Assembly: GCA_025558095.1 (NCBI GenBank) | Contig: JAIVFI010000028.1 | Span: 372,001-436,000, forward strand | Origin: Hyaloraphidium curvatum | Lineage: Eukaryota; Monoblepharomycota; Hyaloraphidiomycetes; Hyaloraphidiales; Hyaloraphidiaceae | Direction of reading: 5' to 3' | Length of the DNA: 64,000 nt | Shown: positions 1 through 11,411 of the stretch, one piece after another | Numbering within the stretch: position 1 is the stretch's first letter | How the letters are laid out: each line of letters starts with the position of its first letter | Notes under the pieces: generated by a model | What the model saw: the letters and a program-made list of their open reading frames with translations, nothing else | Database searches by the model: none | Told to the model about the DNA's origin: nothing | Made by a program: the position numbers and the translations under genes

Positions 1-1341
1 GCGACCCTCTTTGGCCTCTACCTGCTCTTCACGTACTTCGACAAGGAGTACATCAACTACCTGCTCACGGCATACTTTGCCATCCTCGGCGTGGGCGCCA
101 TGGTCAAGGCCATCATGGCCGCGTCGCGGGCCGTTACCGGCTGGGAGCTGCGCGGCGACTACCGGATCGACATGTGGAAGAAGGACAAGGGCGAGTTCAT
201 TGCCGCGACCCGACGGGCTCGGAGCGGATCCTGATGCTCCCTGCCAGAGATCCTCTCGTACCACTTCTCGGTCTACCTGCTGTGCGTGATCGCCTTTGCC
301 TCGATTCTCACGGTGATCTACGTGCTGCACAAGCACTGGCTGCTGTCCAACATCTACGGGGAGGCATTCTCGACCACGGCCATCCAGCTCCTGCAGCTGG
401 ACTCGTTCTGGACTGGTATCATTCTCCTGTCGGGGCTCTTTCTCTACGACATCTTTTGGGTCTTCTTCACGCCTGTGATGGTCACCGTGGCCAAGAGCTT
501 CGATGCGCCGATCAAGGTCGTTTTCCCCAAGGATGTCGGGCAGCTGGGCCTCGCCGGTCTTTTCCGAGCGCCCCCGCGGGGTGTCCACTTCACGATGTTG
601 GGGCTGGGCGACATCGTCATCCCTGGTGGGTCCTCGCTAGCAATCGTTCCTGCTTTGGGCTCACTGCGGCGCTGTCAGGCATCTTCATTGCCCTTTGCTT
701 GCGGTTCGACCACCACATGCACCTGCAGCGGCTGAAGAAGAAGAAGAAGGATAGCCCGAAGCCGACGTGGAACTTCCCCAAGCCGTACTTCACCCACTGC
801 CTCATCAGCTACGTCCTGGGGCTCGTGACGACCGTCGTGGTCATGCACACCTTCCAAGCCGCTCAGGTGAGATCTTATTGTTCCTCCATGGGCTACAGGT
901 AGCTTACGACGTTGATACTTGCAGCCTGCGCTGCTTTACCTCTCTCCGGCGTGCATTTTGTCGGTTTTGGGGACGGCTTTTGCACGTGGCGAGGTCAAGG
1001 AGCTGTTTGCGTACTCGGAAGCTCCGGATGAGCCGACTGCCGACGGTGCTGCGTCCAACGGGAAGACGGACTCCGAGAAGGACGGTTCGCCGCCGAAAGG
1101 CACTCAAAAGATGGCGAAAGAGCAGAAGAAGCTGCCTGCAGGGGAGGGGAAGGGCAGCGCGAATGGAGAGGCCAGCTCACCTGCTGGAGGGCCGAACAAA
1201 CGCGCGAGGCGGTTGCAGGCCAAGCTTTCCCGCGAGTCGGGCGAAGTCGTCGAAACGCGGGACGTTGTTGTGGGGGACGAAGACTTTTCCGTGAAGGAAA
1301 TGGCGGCTTTTCGAGCGAGCAAGATCACCGGTGCTCGCTAA
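1..1341 (+). CDS. Signal peptide peptidase (presenilin-type intramembrane aspartyl protease), 5' partial
   Basis: Cleaves signal-peptide remnants and other type II transmembrane segments in the ER membrane. The window starts inside the gene, so the N-terminus is missing. Exons read 1-190, 248-625, 679-866 and 925-1341. All three family motifs are visible: YD in GLFLYDIFWVFF, GLGD in MLGLGDIVIPG, and the PAL motif in QPALLYL. The order and spacing match human HM13, including the conserved VMVTVAKSF-APIK stretch. The C-terminus is a charged, probably cytosolic tail rich in Lys, Ser and Gly. The first intron (191-247) seems to begin with GC rather than GT, because only that donor keeps the frame. 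It converges with the Mrc1 gene, the two stops lying about 20 bp apart. Identification is firm; the first splice is less sure. Confidence 0.93.
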
Positions 1342-1361
1342 CGAATACACCGCGGATAACC

Positions 1362-4300
1362 TCATCGTTCCCTGGACAATGCCTGCAACAGGCTCTTTGA
1401 CTGCGGCCTCCCGTTTCTCCTGTCGTCCTTCGCGACGCGCGTCTCCACAGAGGCTCCGGACCCTCTGGAAATCGCTTCCGCGCCGGGCTGTGAATCCGAG
1501 GATTTGCCGACGGTGAAGGTCCGTCCCTTGCCTCCCAAGCGGTCGTTTGTGTCCGCTTTCGCAAACTTGGACAGAGCACCGGGGCTTCTGTTCAGCAGCG
1601 AACGACTGTTCTGGATGCTATGCTGGCGACGTTTCTTTACCGCGAACCACGGCTTAGATTCCCCCTAACATGCAGTGAGAAGGAAGGAACACACCGTGGC
1701 GGAGTCCGGATGAAGGCGATCTCTGCCTTTCCGGGGTGTTTTGCGCGATCGATCGAGGATCTCGAATGCGCCCTCCTCGTCAGAAGATGCATCCTTGCGA
1801 GGTGACGCGGGACGTATTGCCAGTGACGGACGAGTGTCCACTGCTGTCGCATCCTGCGAAGCAATGCATGAGGTCACGTCAGCAGTCCCGAAAGGTCATC
1901 CAAGCACGTACCTCTTCCTTCGTCTCTCCATCTTCGTCCTCGTCAAAAAGACGCCATTGAGGGCGCTTCTTTTTCCTGGTTTTCTCGGCGTCCGATCCCG
2001 AAGAACGCGGGGCGTCCATGTCGACGTCCAGGTCCGACTCAAGTGAATTTCTGTCCGCATCCGTGCGTCGAATGCGTTTTGTTCCGTGATTGCGAGATCT
2101 TTCCGAAACGGTGTCAGCCTCCGAGCTTGCATCTTCGTCGCTGCGCTCCATGTCGTCCTCCTCGTACTGATCGTCGTCCTCGCTCTGGTGCGCGGAATCG
2201 GTCGACACAACGCCAACGGCGTCCGACTTTCTTTCTTCCCAATCCAGGAAGCCGCTTTTGTCGGCGGTATCCCCAAGAAAGGCCTTTCCGAAGGCGGCCG
2301 TCTCTGGGTTCGAAGCTGATGCGCTCGTCAGGGGCGGTCCTGGCGGATCAACGTGCATGCCTTACCCAGCTTCTCGACAACAGACATGTCGTCGCCGCGC
2401 TTCCTCTTCCCCGGACCGTATCTGCGCTGCAGGTCGTTGGCAAGGCGTATAGCCTTCAGGAGCTCGAGATCCTCGTCTTCCGAGTCATCGTCGAGGTAGC
2501 GCCCGTCGAGCCCAGTCCGTCCGCGCTTGCGCAGGTTGCCAGAAGTAACGTCCTTGAGAAGCTGGTTCACTTCCTCCTGATCCTTGGCCGCGAGCTCGGC
2601 CCGGTGCTGGCGTAGGATAGCATCCAACTCTTCCGGCGCGTGGTCTTCCGCATCCTTCCCCGTAGCGATCAAATCCGCCAGGTCCTTTCCGTCATCGTCA
2701 TCCGAGTCCTCGCCGTCCGGGCCTCCGAGCCCCTGGAATTCGTCCTCCTCCTCCTCAGCCTCATTCAGGACGAACATAGACTTGTTCTTCTTCGACTTAG
2801 GCTTGACGATCACCTCGTCATCGTCGTCTCCCGCAGCTTGCGTATCGCTTATGGGAGCTTCCGAAGCTGGACCGCTCGGAGATGCAATGCTGGATTCGCC
2901 TTCGTTGGGCTCCGAAGGGGCGTCCTCGCCAGCATCCGCGTCCGCATCCGCATCCGATCCTTCGCTCTCGCCGCTGCTTTCTTCGCCAGTTTCTTCTGCG
3001 GAGCCTTCCGAAAGGCCTTCCTCATCCTGCGAGTCCACGTCGGCACCGGACCCGCCGTCAGATGCAGCGTCCTCATCTCCCCCGTCATCGCGATCGCTGC
3101 GGTCTTCGGCAAACATGTCCGTTTCAGAGCCCGGCTCCCCAGATTTGCCGCTTTTGTGCAGTGTTGCAGCCGGCTTAACCGGATCTGCGGCCTTCGGGCC
3201 GGCAAAGAAGGACCTGATGTCATTGCCCTTCTTGCCCAGTGCCCTCGCGGCTTCCAGCTTGGCCTTTTCCCGCTGTGCTGCCTTGGCCTTGAGCTCCTTC
3301 GCCGTCTCCCGTTTGGTGTCCAAGCGTGCGTTCAAGTCCGAAACAACGGCAGGCTGCGCGAGGTAGTCGAGGTCCGCGTACGCAGGAGGAACGACAGCGT
3401 CTGGCGGTTGCACGGGATCCACCGGCAGAGAATCTTCCGCAGAGTACGACAGCTCTATGTGAATGGGTGCTGCAGAGTCTTGCGATTCGGCGCTTTTCGG
3501 CACCAAGCCGGGCCGTGTGACGATGGTAAGCTGTAACGGATACGAATGCAGTCACACCCAGACCGCCCGAAACAACGAATGGGCTTACTTCGGGTCTGTC
3601 TTTTGCTGCTCCGCTGTAGCCTTTTTGCTGGATGGCAGGCGAGTCCATCTGGCTCTCTTGGAAGAGCTGGCTGAAGCCCACTTTATGCCGCGGATCGACG
3701 CCACGGGGCGGCGCCGCAGAGGCGCCAACATCTGTCGGCACCTGCGAGTCAGCGAACAGCTGACTGAAGCCAACTTTATGTCTCGAGTCAATGGCGCCTG
3801 CTGGCGGGGCAGAATTGGCGGGAAGCGATGCTTGCGAATCTTTGAAAAGCTGGCTGAAGCCGATGACATGGCCAGGATCGACCCCGGCTGGCGAAAGGCC
3901 CCCGATCGACGCTTGAGAGTCCGCAAAGAGTTGGCTGAAGCCAATCTTGTGTTGGGGATCCACCTGCATAGATGATCCCTCCTGCACGACCTCGGCGGCC
4001 TTTGGCGAAAGAGCTCGTCAGCAACGGGAGGCATATGAGCGACGCAAGACTCACCGCAGGGCTGCGATCGGTCATTCCTTCATCATCCCCGCTCCCGTCG
4101 GAATCGAGTCCGGGGAAAGGATAGAGGAGGCTGTTGGATTCAGGGGGTGGCTGATAAGCGGCTTGCAAGACCTTGGAAGACATGCTGGCAGGGAATCCCG
4201 CGCGGCGAAACGGATCGGTGTCTTCTTCCGAGTCTGAGGCTGGCTGCACGCGATCCGCGGCGGGCTTGGCAAGTTCCGGGGATGCCACAAGGATGGATGC

Positions 4301-6239
4301 AACCCGAGATGGCGATCGAGCAGTACGCGCAGGCGAAGGCCGCCCGGAGTCCGCCCGAACGGTACGGACGGGCGACGCAGACGCCGCCCTACGTTTGCGA
4401 TGCAACTTGCGCTTGCCACGCCGCTCCGACTCGGGCAGACCAGCGTTGACAATGTCCTCGTCCCCGCTGTCCAGGTCGGAATCCCGCTTTTCCGACTGAG
4501 CGTCACCTTCTCCCTTCTCTGGTGGTGTTTCTGCGGCTGGCTCCGCCCCCTGTGCAGGCCTCTGCCCCTTCTTCCCGCTCTTCATCCCCAGTCTGTCGTC
4601 CGCCTTTTCCTGGGCACGCTTTGCCGCAAGGACCTGCTCCTTCTGCTTCTTGTACTGTTCCTTCTGGCGCAGAGCGTGGAGTTCGGCCTGCTTGGCGAGC
4701 TCGGCATTCCTCTTCGCCTTCAGGGAGCTGACAGCATCCACGCGCTTTGCCGCTGGGCGGGAAGCCGGAGCTCGAGGTCTTGCGGGAAGCGGATCGTCGT
4801 CGTCGAGCTCAATGACGGCCGCTTTTGCTAGTGCCGGCTTGTGTGGCATCGGCACGACGCCTCCAGGTCCATCGGTTCCCGACTTGACGCCGTCAGCAAG
4901 ATCGTCGACGGTTGGTGCGCCATTCGAGGGGGCTGACTCGACGGCGGGCGCTGCTTGTCTAAGCAAGGGACCGTTTAGCCCGTAGTCCGCATCGCGCAAT
5001 GTCCTTCAAGGGCTCACTTGTCTTTCGGTTTCCCTGCACCGAAACGGCTGAGAAAGTCCCTCATGTTGAGCTGCCTTGCAACAGTCATCTCCAGGCTGAC
5101 CACGCCGGTGCGCTTCAGCCTGTCGGACTCGCGGTGGAGCTCCTTGAGCTCTTTTTGGTTCAGTTTCTGGGAACAGCACAGATGAGCAGAGACGGGCGGC
5201 AGGGAAAACGACTGCGCACCTTGAGCCTGCGATGCTTCCCCTTCCTGGCACCATCATCCGAGCCTGATCCTGCATCTGCATCCGAAGCGGAGCCCGCCTT
5301 GCCCTCGCCTCCTTCGCCGGGGACCTGCGAATCGTCGGGGATCTCCGGGATGGGGGCATCATCCTCCAGGCCCATGGCCTCGCGCTTCCGGCGGTCGTTC
5401 TCCGCATCCCTCCGGATCTCTTCCTCGAGCTCTTCCTGGTCGGAGAAGTGGAGCTCCAGGTCCATGTTGGGGTCGAGGGGCTGGCTGGGCATCATCTGGC
5501 TCGAGCCGAGGTCTGCTTCCGGATCGGCGGGAGGGTTCTCGTCCTTGGGAGAACCGGCGTCACCCGCGTCCGATTCGGAGGGCAAGGCCGCGGGAAGGGC
5601 CTTCTTGATCGCAACCGGGGAGGCCTCCGAGGAGGAAGATCCGAGAATGCGCTTCCGCCGTTTCTTCTTCCCCTTCGACGACGCGTCCTTTGCGGCTGCG
5701 CTCGACTCCGACTCTGCCGAGGCGTCGTCAGCCTGTTCCTTCGGGGACGGCGATTTCATCTTGGGCGACCGGCGCTTGCGGTCCACCTCTGGGCTTTCAG
5801 AGGGGGAGCTCATCGAGGGCGGCTTTGGTACGCGGGCTGGCGACGGATCCGCGGGTCTGGCCTCCGTTTCCGACGGCATGGTATCGTCCACGTCCATTCG
5901 GTCCATTCGGACTGGGGGTCCGGGGGCGGTCGGGCTGTCGTGGGGCGACGGACCGTTGTTCTCGGCCGGTTCGCTCAAAGCGTCCTCGGAGCCGTCTGCG
6001 GCGGATCTCGGCGCGTCTCCGTCCAGCAGATCGAGCAGCGAGTCTGCCGACACGTCGTGCAGCGCGGCATCTGCGCGGACGCGCGTCGGGGGCTCGCGGG
6101 CGGCGGGCGGTTCCTCGGGCCGGCCTCCCTCGCCGCGTGCGGGCTCGCGCTTGCGCCCGTACGTTTTGGCGGACCGCTTGGCCGCGACGGGATCGCCGGG
6201 CACTTCAGCCGCGTCGCCGTGCGGGTCAACCGTCAGCAT
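1362..6239 (-). CDS. MRC1: Mrc1/claspin replication-checkpoint mediator
   Basis: Travels with the replisome and transmits replication stress to the checkpoint kinase. Eight exons on the minus strand: 6239-5220, 5166-5018, 4958-4055, 3999-3589, 3530-2366, 2315-1912, 1853-1695 and 1652-1362. They sum to 4503 nt (1500 aa) with consistent phase. The protein is mostly acidic, Ser-rich and disordered. Residues about 1075-1240 carry the MRC1-like domain: an acidic E-EEDEF-GLGG start, then a segment like DVTSGNLRKRGR, and a conserved block after it. Exon 4 holds four copies of a GFSQLF-x-(D/E)SQ repeat, supplying SQ sites of the kind ATR-family kinases phosphorylate. The last intron is short (42 nt). 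The start ATG at 6239 is the first good one after the shared promoter. The MRC1 domain makes the family call strong; the exact 3' exon is inferred. Confidence 0.88.
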
Positions 6240-6383
6240 TGTGGACGGGCGCGACTTGATTCGGGCTTGATTTGAACGAGCTGGGGTCAACGGCTCGAGT
6301 GCGATCGGCCTATAAAATCGCAAACCAATTCGGGACAACCGTCCCGCACCGGTCACTCGTCAAACACCTGCTCGGAGCGAAAG
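6240..6383. promoter_or_regulatory. Short bidirectional promoter between Mrc1 and the MDC1-like gene
   Basis: Only 144 bp separate the two divergent start codons. On the plus strand a TATAAAA lies at 6311-6317, about 70 bp before the MDC1-like ATG, followed by a CCAAT at about 6325. No equivalent TATA box is evident toward Mrc1. Promoter role is inferred from position. Confidence 0.6.
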
Positions 6384-9300
6384 ATGCCCGCGAAAGCGGC
6401 GCCGGAAGCCCCGTCGGACAGCGAGGAAAGTGTCGCGAGCCTTGCATCGGCCCGCGAGCAGCCGTACGACGACCCCGCCCCGCGCACCGAGCCCCGCACG
6501 GCGTCGGCGGGCCCGTCCCCCAATGCCTCGGCAAGCCGCAGCTCGGCCCCACGCGGCGCACCCACGCAGCACGCCTCCGGGGCCACCTTTCCGGCGTCGG
6601 CAAAGCGCGGCCCCGTCGTCGCCAGGCTGCACATCTTCGGCCCCGAGCGGACCGAGGTCGTCAACATACACCCGGGAATCACCGTTCTCGGGAGGACGGA
6701 CGGGCCTGCGCAGATCTCCCTTCCCGGCGACTGCGTGTCGATGAACCACGCCAAGCTAGGTGGGTCCCGCCCGCCGTGCGGCCCGCCGGACCACTGACTC
6801 CAGTTTTCATATTAGACGTCTCCCGCAACGGGCTGTACCACTTCATCACGGACACGTCGTCCAACGGCACCTGGTTTTCGCGCTTCCTCAAGGGCAGGGA
6901 GATCACGACGAGGCTCCTGCATTCGAGCAAGGACGACCAGGGCACGCAGTACAAGTACCAGATCTTTGACGGCGAGAACCTCAAGTTCGCCAACGTGGCC
7001 ACGCGCTACGAGATCCTGGAGCCGTGGAGGTCGAGCATGGGCGTTGGCCTGCTCTACGCCGCGGAGGAAGAGGAGGACGTCATGGTAGGGCCCGAGCGCA
7101 CCAAGGGTCGAGATCTGGGTTTCCTCACGCTCTCTGTCCAGCAGACCGCTCCGCTTTCCGCCACGAAGCTCGTCGATGACTCGCAGGAAGGCCGCGCTGC
7201 CCCTCCGGCGCAGCAGCGGAACTCCGTCGGAGCCAGCGCCGGCGCGAAGCTCGGGAGCGTGCAAGTGCCCGACAGCATCGTCGGCAGGCACGAGGCCGAC
7301 TCGGTCGAACACGCTGCGGGGTCCAACCCCGTGGTGTACCTCGCTGGGGAAGAGGAAGTCGACGCCGACCTGCTGGCCGAGGACCGCCGCGACGCGTCGC
7401 CCGTGCACAGCTCGAGCGAGATTGCTCTACCCAACGGCGGCTCGCTCGAAAATCCCGGCTCGCTCGAAAACGTCGGCGGGGTTGCTCCTAGCGTCGATGG
7501 TGCCGCTCCCATGGATGTCGAGCAGGAGGATCCCCTCCCCTCCAGCCAGCCGCACGACCAGGACCTGTCGCCGCCGGGCGCGCAATCCGCACTTGACCCT
7601 GAGCTGGTGCAGATCCAGGCCGGACCCCAGCAGGAGGCGCCAGAGGCGTTTCCCTCCATGGTGCCCGCGGAGAAGAACGCTCTCGAGCGCATGTTCGAGG
7701 ACGATGCCCCTTCGGACCAGCCCGCTGAGCAGCCGATCGCAAGCCCGCCCGAGGAGTCACACAGGGTGGCAGCGGCGGATGAGCGGGCCGCTGCGAGCGA
7801 TGCTGTGGGGCAGGGCAAGCAGCCCGCTGCGCAAAACCGCGAGGCGCCCATGGACTTGGCCGAAGAGGTCGATGCCGCGCTTCCCCCCGAGTCTTTTCCG
7901 CCTTCGTCGCCGCCCAAAGCTACCCGCAAGCAGAAGAAGAAAAAGACAGTGGTCGAGTCCTCCGACGATGAGCCGCCGGCTGCGCAGGCCAAGGAAGCGC
8001 CTATGGAGATTGTCGAGGAGCATGCCGCGGCACTTCAGCCGATCGAATCGCCCCCCTCGTCGCCTCCGAGGCAGACTCGCAAGCCGAAGAAGAAGGCAAC
8101 GGCATCGGAGGCAAAGACCGAGCGCAAGGGCGGGAAGGCCAGGGTACCCGCCGGCGCAGATGCTGAAGGCGAGGTCGACGAGATCACGGCCCCTGCCACG
8201 GAATCGGGACCCTCGAGGGCTGTTTCGGAGGAACCTGCCGAAGGCGTGGCCCCAGTAGTCAAGGGCAAATCCGTGCAGAAGAGCAGCGCCAAGGGCAAGA
8301 AGGTTGCGGAGATTCCGCGGGTGGAGGCGCCCGACCTGAGCTCGGAACAAGACGAGCTGAGCGCGGCGATACCCGCGCCGCTCGTGCGACCGCTCGGAGT
8401 CAAGACCGGAGCTGCCGAGCCCGTCAACGCCGCGGAGCCGCGGTCGGATGCTTCCGACGAGCTCGACTTTGGCAAGAAGCGCAAGAACGCGAGACCGTCG
8501 ACCACCTATGCGGGAAAGCAGAAGCAGAGGACGTCCCCGCGCAAGCCAGCAAAGGGAAGGAGCACCGAAGCGCAGGCAGCGGCCACGAGTGTCGGCAGCA
8601 GCAGCCCTGTGCACGACGAACCGCCACTGGCGGGCGACAAGGCCGAGAAGCCAGCTAAGCGGTGAGCGGAATCCCGCCGTGCCGATGTTTTCCGCTGATG
8701 TCGTGTTCCAGGCTCAAGAAGGCCGCTGCAGCCGAGCCCTCGCCGGCCAAACCAAAGGATGAGAACGTGGTGGTCGCTCCGAACCTGGAAGGGCGGTCGC
8801 TTCCCAAGGTCATGTTCACCGGCATCGAGGACGGCGGGCAGCCCAAGGTCGTGGACGATCTGGGCGGCGAGGTCGTCGAGAGCTGGCGCGAGTGCACGCA
8901 CGTGGTGACGGAAAGCAAGGTCAAGCGCACGGTCAAGTTCCTCTGCGCGCTCGCGACGGGCAAGCAGATCGTGAGCACCTCGTGGCTCGAAGCGTGCAAG
9001 CGTGCCAGCACCTTTGTCGGTGGGTGGCAGTGGTTGAAGCGATCTGGGTTGGTGTGACTCAGCGCAACGTTCCTCTCTACCGTAGACGAGTCCAAGTTTG
9101 TCATTCGCGACAAGGATGCGGAGAAGAAGTGGGGCTTTTCGCTCATCGACTCGATCAAGATGGCGAGGAACAGCCGCGTCCTCGCCGGCAAGTCCTTCTA
9201 CGTCACGGCGCACAACTTGGCGCTGAAGCTCACGGATCTCAAGGAAATCATCGAAGCTGCCGGCGGCAAGGTGATTGCCCGTTCTCTCGTTGCGTGAACC

Positions 9301-9567
9301 CGCCTGACCCGTCGTGCGGAACAGGTCCTCGACGACATCCCCGACCTCGAGATGGAGGACAAGAGCAGCACCTTCATTCTCGGTTGCCAGGACGACGAAG
9401 CGTTCTGCAAGGAGCTGCTGAAACAGGGATTCCCGGTGCAGACCAACGAGTTTGTGCTCACCGGGATCCTGCGGCAGCGGCTGGAGCGGGACGAGTTCAA
9501 GCTCGACACGTCCCGCGGCCCGGAGGCGGACCAGGTCAGCCCGAAAGGAAGCAAGCGCAAGCGGTGA
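6384..9567 (+). CDS. MDC1-like DNA-damage mediator (N-terminal FHA, C-terminal tandem BRCT)
   Basis: Likely a phospho-peptide-binding scaffold that gathers repair factors on damaged chromatin, like animal MDC1 or fission-yeast Mdb1. Exons 6384-6759, 6816-8661, 8712-9019, 9086-9270 and 9325-9567 total 2958 nt (985 aa), in phase throughout. The FHA domain (residues about 75-165) shows GRTDG, SMNHAKL and DTSSNGTW. A long acidic, Ser/Pro/Lys-rich linker follows, with repeated SSPPK-type segments. The tandem BRCT at the end has PKVMFTG, RTVKFLCAL, a WGFSL block and EFVLTGILRQ, which line up with MDC1's own BRCT pair. Intron 1 could end at 6803 or 6815; 6815 gives the better FHA fit and a typical 56-nt length. 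NBS1 is less likely because its BRCTs sit next to the FHA. Confidence 0.85.
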
Positions 9568-9661
9568 TTTGAGGGACGGGGGTTGGGGTGCGGACAGGTA
9601 TCATCTTCCAACTGTGTCGGAATTATCTTGTTCTTTTCGAACCATGAATGTAACATCCACT

Positions 9662-10953
9662 TCACCGCGACATCTCCTTGACCTTCCACTTGGGCGTGAT
9701 GACGTAGGGGTTTGCGCCCCGCGGCCGAGTCCGCTGACCCTGGAGTCCCGAAAGCGTTAGCATGCTCCCGATTGCTGAACCAACGGAGCGAAACCCACCC
9801 TCTTCATCTTGCCCCACGGGCTGACGCCCTGTCTGTTGCCCTTCTTGTTGCGCATGCCGCCGAGCGGGTGGTCGTTGGGGTTCATCGCCACACCGCGCAC
9901 CTTTGGCCGGCGGCCGCGGTGGTAGCTGTTGCCGGCCTTGCCCAGGTTGACGCTCCGGTACTCGCTGTTGCCGACCTTTCCGATGGTCGCGCTGGCCTTT
10001 TTCGAGATCCGACGCACCTCGCCCGAGGTGAGCCGGACCTGGGCCCAGTCCCCGGAGATGCCGACCAGCTGTCCGAAGGTGCCCGCCGCGCGGCAGAGCT
10101 GCGCCGGCCCGCCCTCCTCGAAGCCGATCGCGTGGATGATGGTGCCCACGGGGATGTCCTCCATGCGCATGCAGTTTCCGGGCTGCACCATGGTCGCCTT
10201 GGACATCCGCGCCGCCTCGGCGCCGGGCGAGTCCTCCGTCGAGGTCATGCGGCTCAGGGCGTGCGGCGGCACCGACACGAACGACTGCACCACGGTGCCG
10301 GGCTTGAGGCCCTCGCACGCGAGGATGTACGAGAGTTCGTTGGTGGCCAGGCTGCGCACCAGGGCCAGCGTGCCCGAGCGGTACGGGTCCAGCTCCAGGC
10401 GCACGACGACGTGCGGGCCCGGCGTCGCGCGGACCCAGTCCACGAATCGCAGCGTGCGCTTGCCGCCGCCGCCTCGACCGCGCACGGTGACGCGGCCGGT
10501 GTTGTTGCGGCCGCCCTTGTAGGCCTTTTTGATTGTCAGGCGCGGCACGGGATCGCCCTGCCAGTGGTCCAGCAGCGCCAGCAGCTTCATGTTGCGCAGG
10601 CCGTTTGTCAGCGGCTTGTAGACCTTGAACCTGTCGACGACCCTGTAGTAGCGCGTCTCGAGCGGAATGTGCTGCGTGACGGGCAGGCCGGTGACCTTGT
10701 CCCACGACGTGGGCACGGGCTTGCGGTCGCGCGCGCGGATGATGCGCTTGGGGCCCTTGCGCTTGGCCAGCCGCGCGGCCTGGCGCAGCGCCTGGCGCGC
10801 GCTCGCCGCCGGGCGCGCGGTGGTCGCGGTGGCGGCGGGCCGCGCGAAGATGGGCTTTAGGGCGCCCACGGTGCCGAGAACGGACCGCATCGCGGCTGCG
10901 GGGACCGCGAACGCCGCGAGTGCCGGCCGCAGCGGCAGCAGAAGGCCGCGCAT
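9662..10953 (-). CDS. MRPL2: Mitochondrial ribosomal protein of the uL2 family
   Basis: Large-subunit rRNA-binding protein close to the peptidyl-transferase centre. Two exons, 10953-9799 and 9739-9662, encode 410 aa. The core carries the uL2 signature blocks: KAYKGGRNNTGRVTVRGRGG, VGNSEYRSVNLGKAGNSYHR and NPNDHPLGGMRNKKGNRQG, the last being the near-invariant His-containing loop. The start at 10953 gives an N-terminal stretch rich in Arg, Ala and Leu with no acidic residues over the first ~60 positions, as expected for a mitochondrial targeting peptide. A long upstream extension of the frame is GC-rich noise before this ATG. The stop lies 94 bp from the stop of the convergent MDC1-like gene. 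Confidence 0.95.
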
Positions 10954-11411
10954 CGACGCGTTTGTGGGGTGAGGACGACCGCTGATCGGTCCGCTGACGT
11001 GTTTGGTCGCGTCGCGGCGGCGCGGCTGTTCCCCGCTTGATTGCTGGACCTCCGGGACCCCGTGGCCAACTCGGTGCCACCGCCGACCGCGTCGCGCCGT
11101 GAATTCGGCGCCTCTGCTCGTGGGCTCCGCCCGCTCCCGCCGCGGCGCCCCGCCAACCGCCGCTTCGCAGCACGTGACCCCCGCGGGCCCACCGGGGCCC
11201 CGTTGCGCTGCACGCCCTCCCGACCCCCGCGACCCGGCCTCCCTCCCCGGCGCACGCAGAGCACACAGAGTACGCACAGGAGCCAGCCCGCCCAGCATGG
11301 AGTCCGCCACCCTCGCCTAGATGTGCGAACGACGATCCGCACGCGCCGCGCGATATCGCGTCGCAGCGCTCGCCGCTCGCCCTCGCAACGCACCCGCGCC
11401 CCGACAGCCCC
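10954..11411. promoter_or_regulatory. Divergent intergenic region, MRPL2 / RNF10
   Basis: 458 bp of very GC-rich DNA between two divergent start codons. Several long reading frames cross it on both strands but none matches a recognisable protein. I see no TATA box. Presumed shared promoter. Confidence 0.45.

Noticed and set aside
2316-2365. A second GC-AG intron in Mrc1
   Set aside because: On closer reading a normal GTAAGG donor one base earlier gives a phase-correct 50-nt intron, so no unusual splice is needed.
6360-6760. Several minus-strand frames over the MDC1-like N-terminus
   Set aside because: Opposite a confirmed FHA-domain exon; compositional shadows only.
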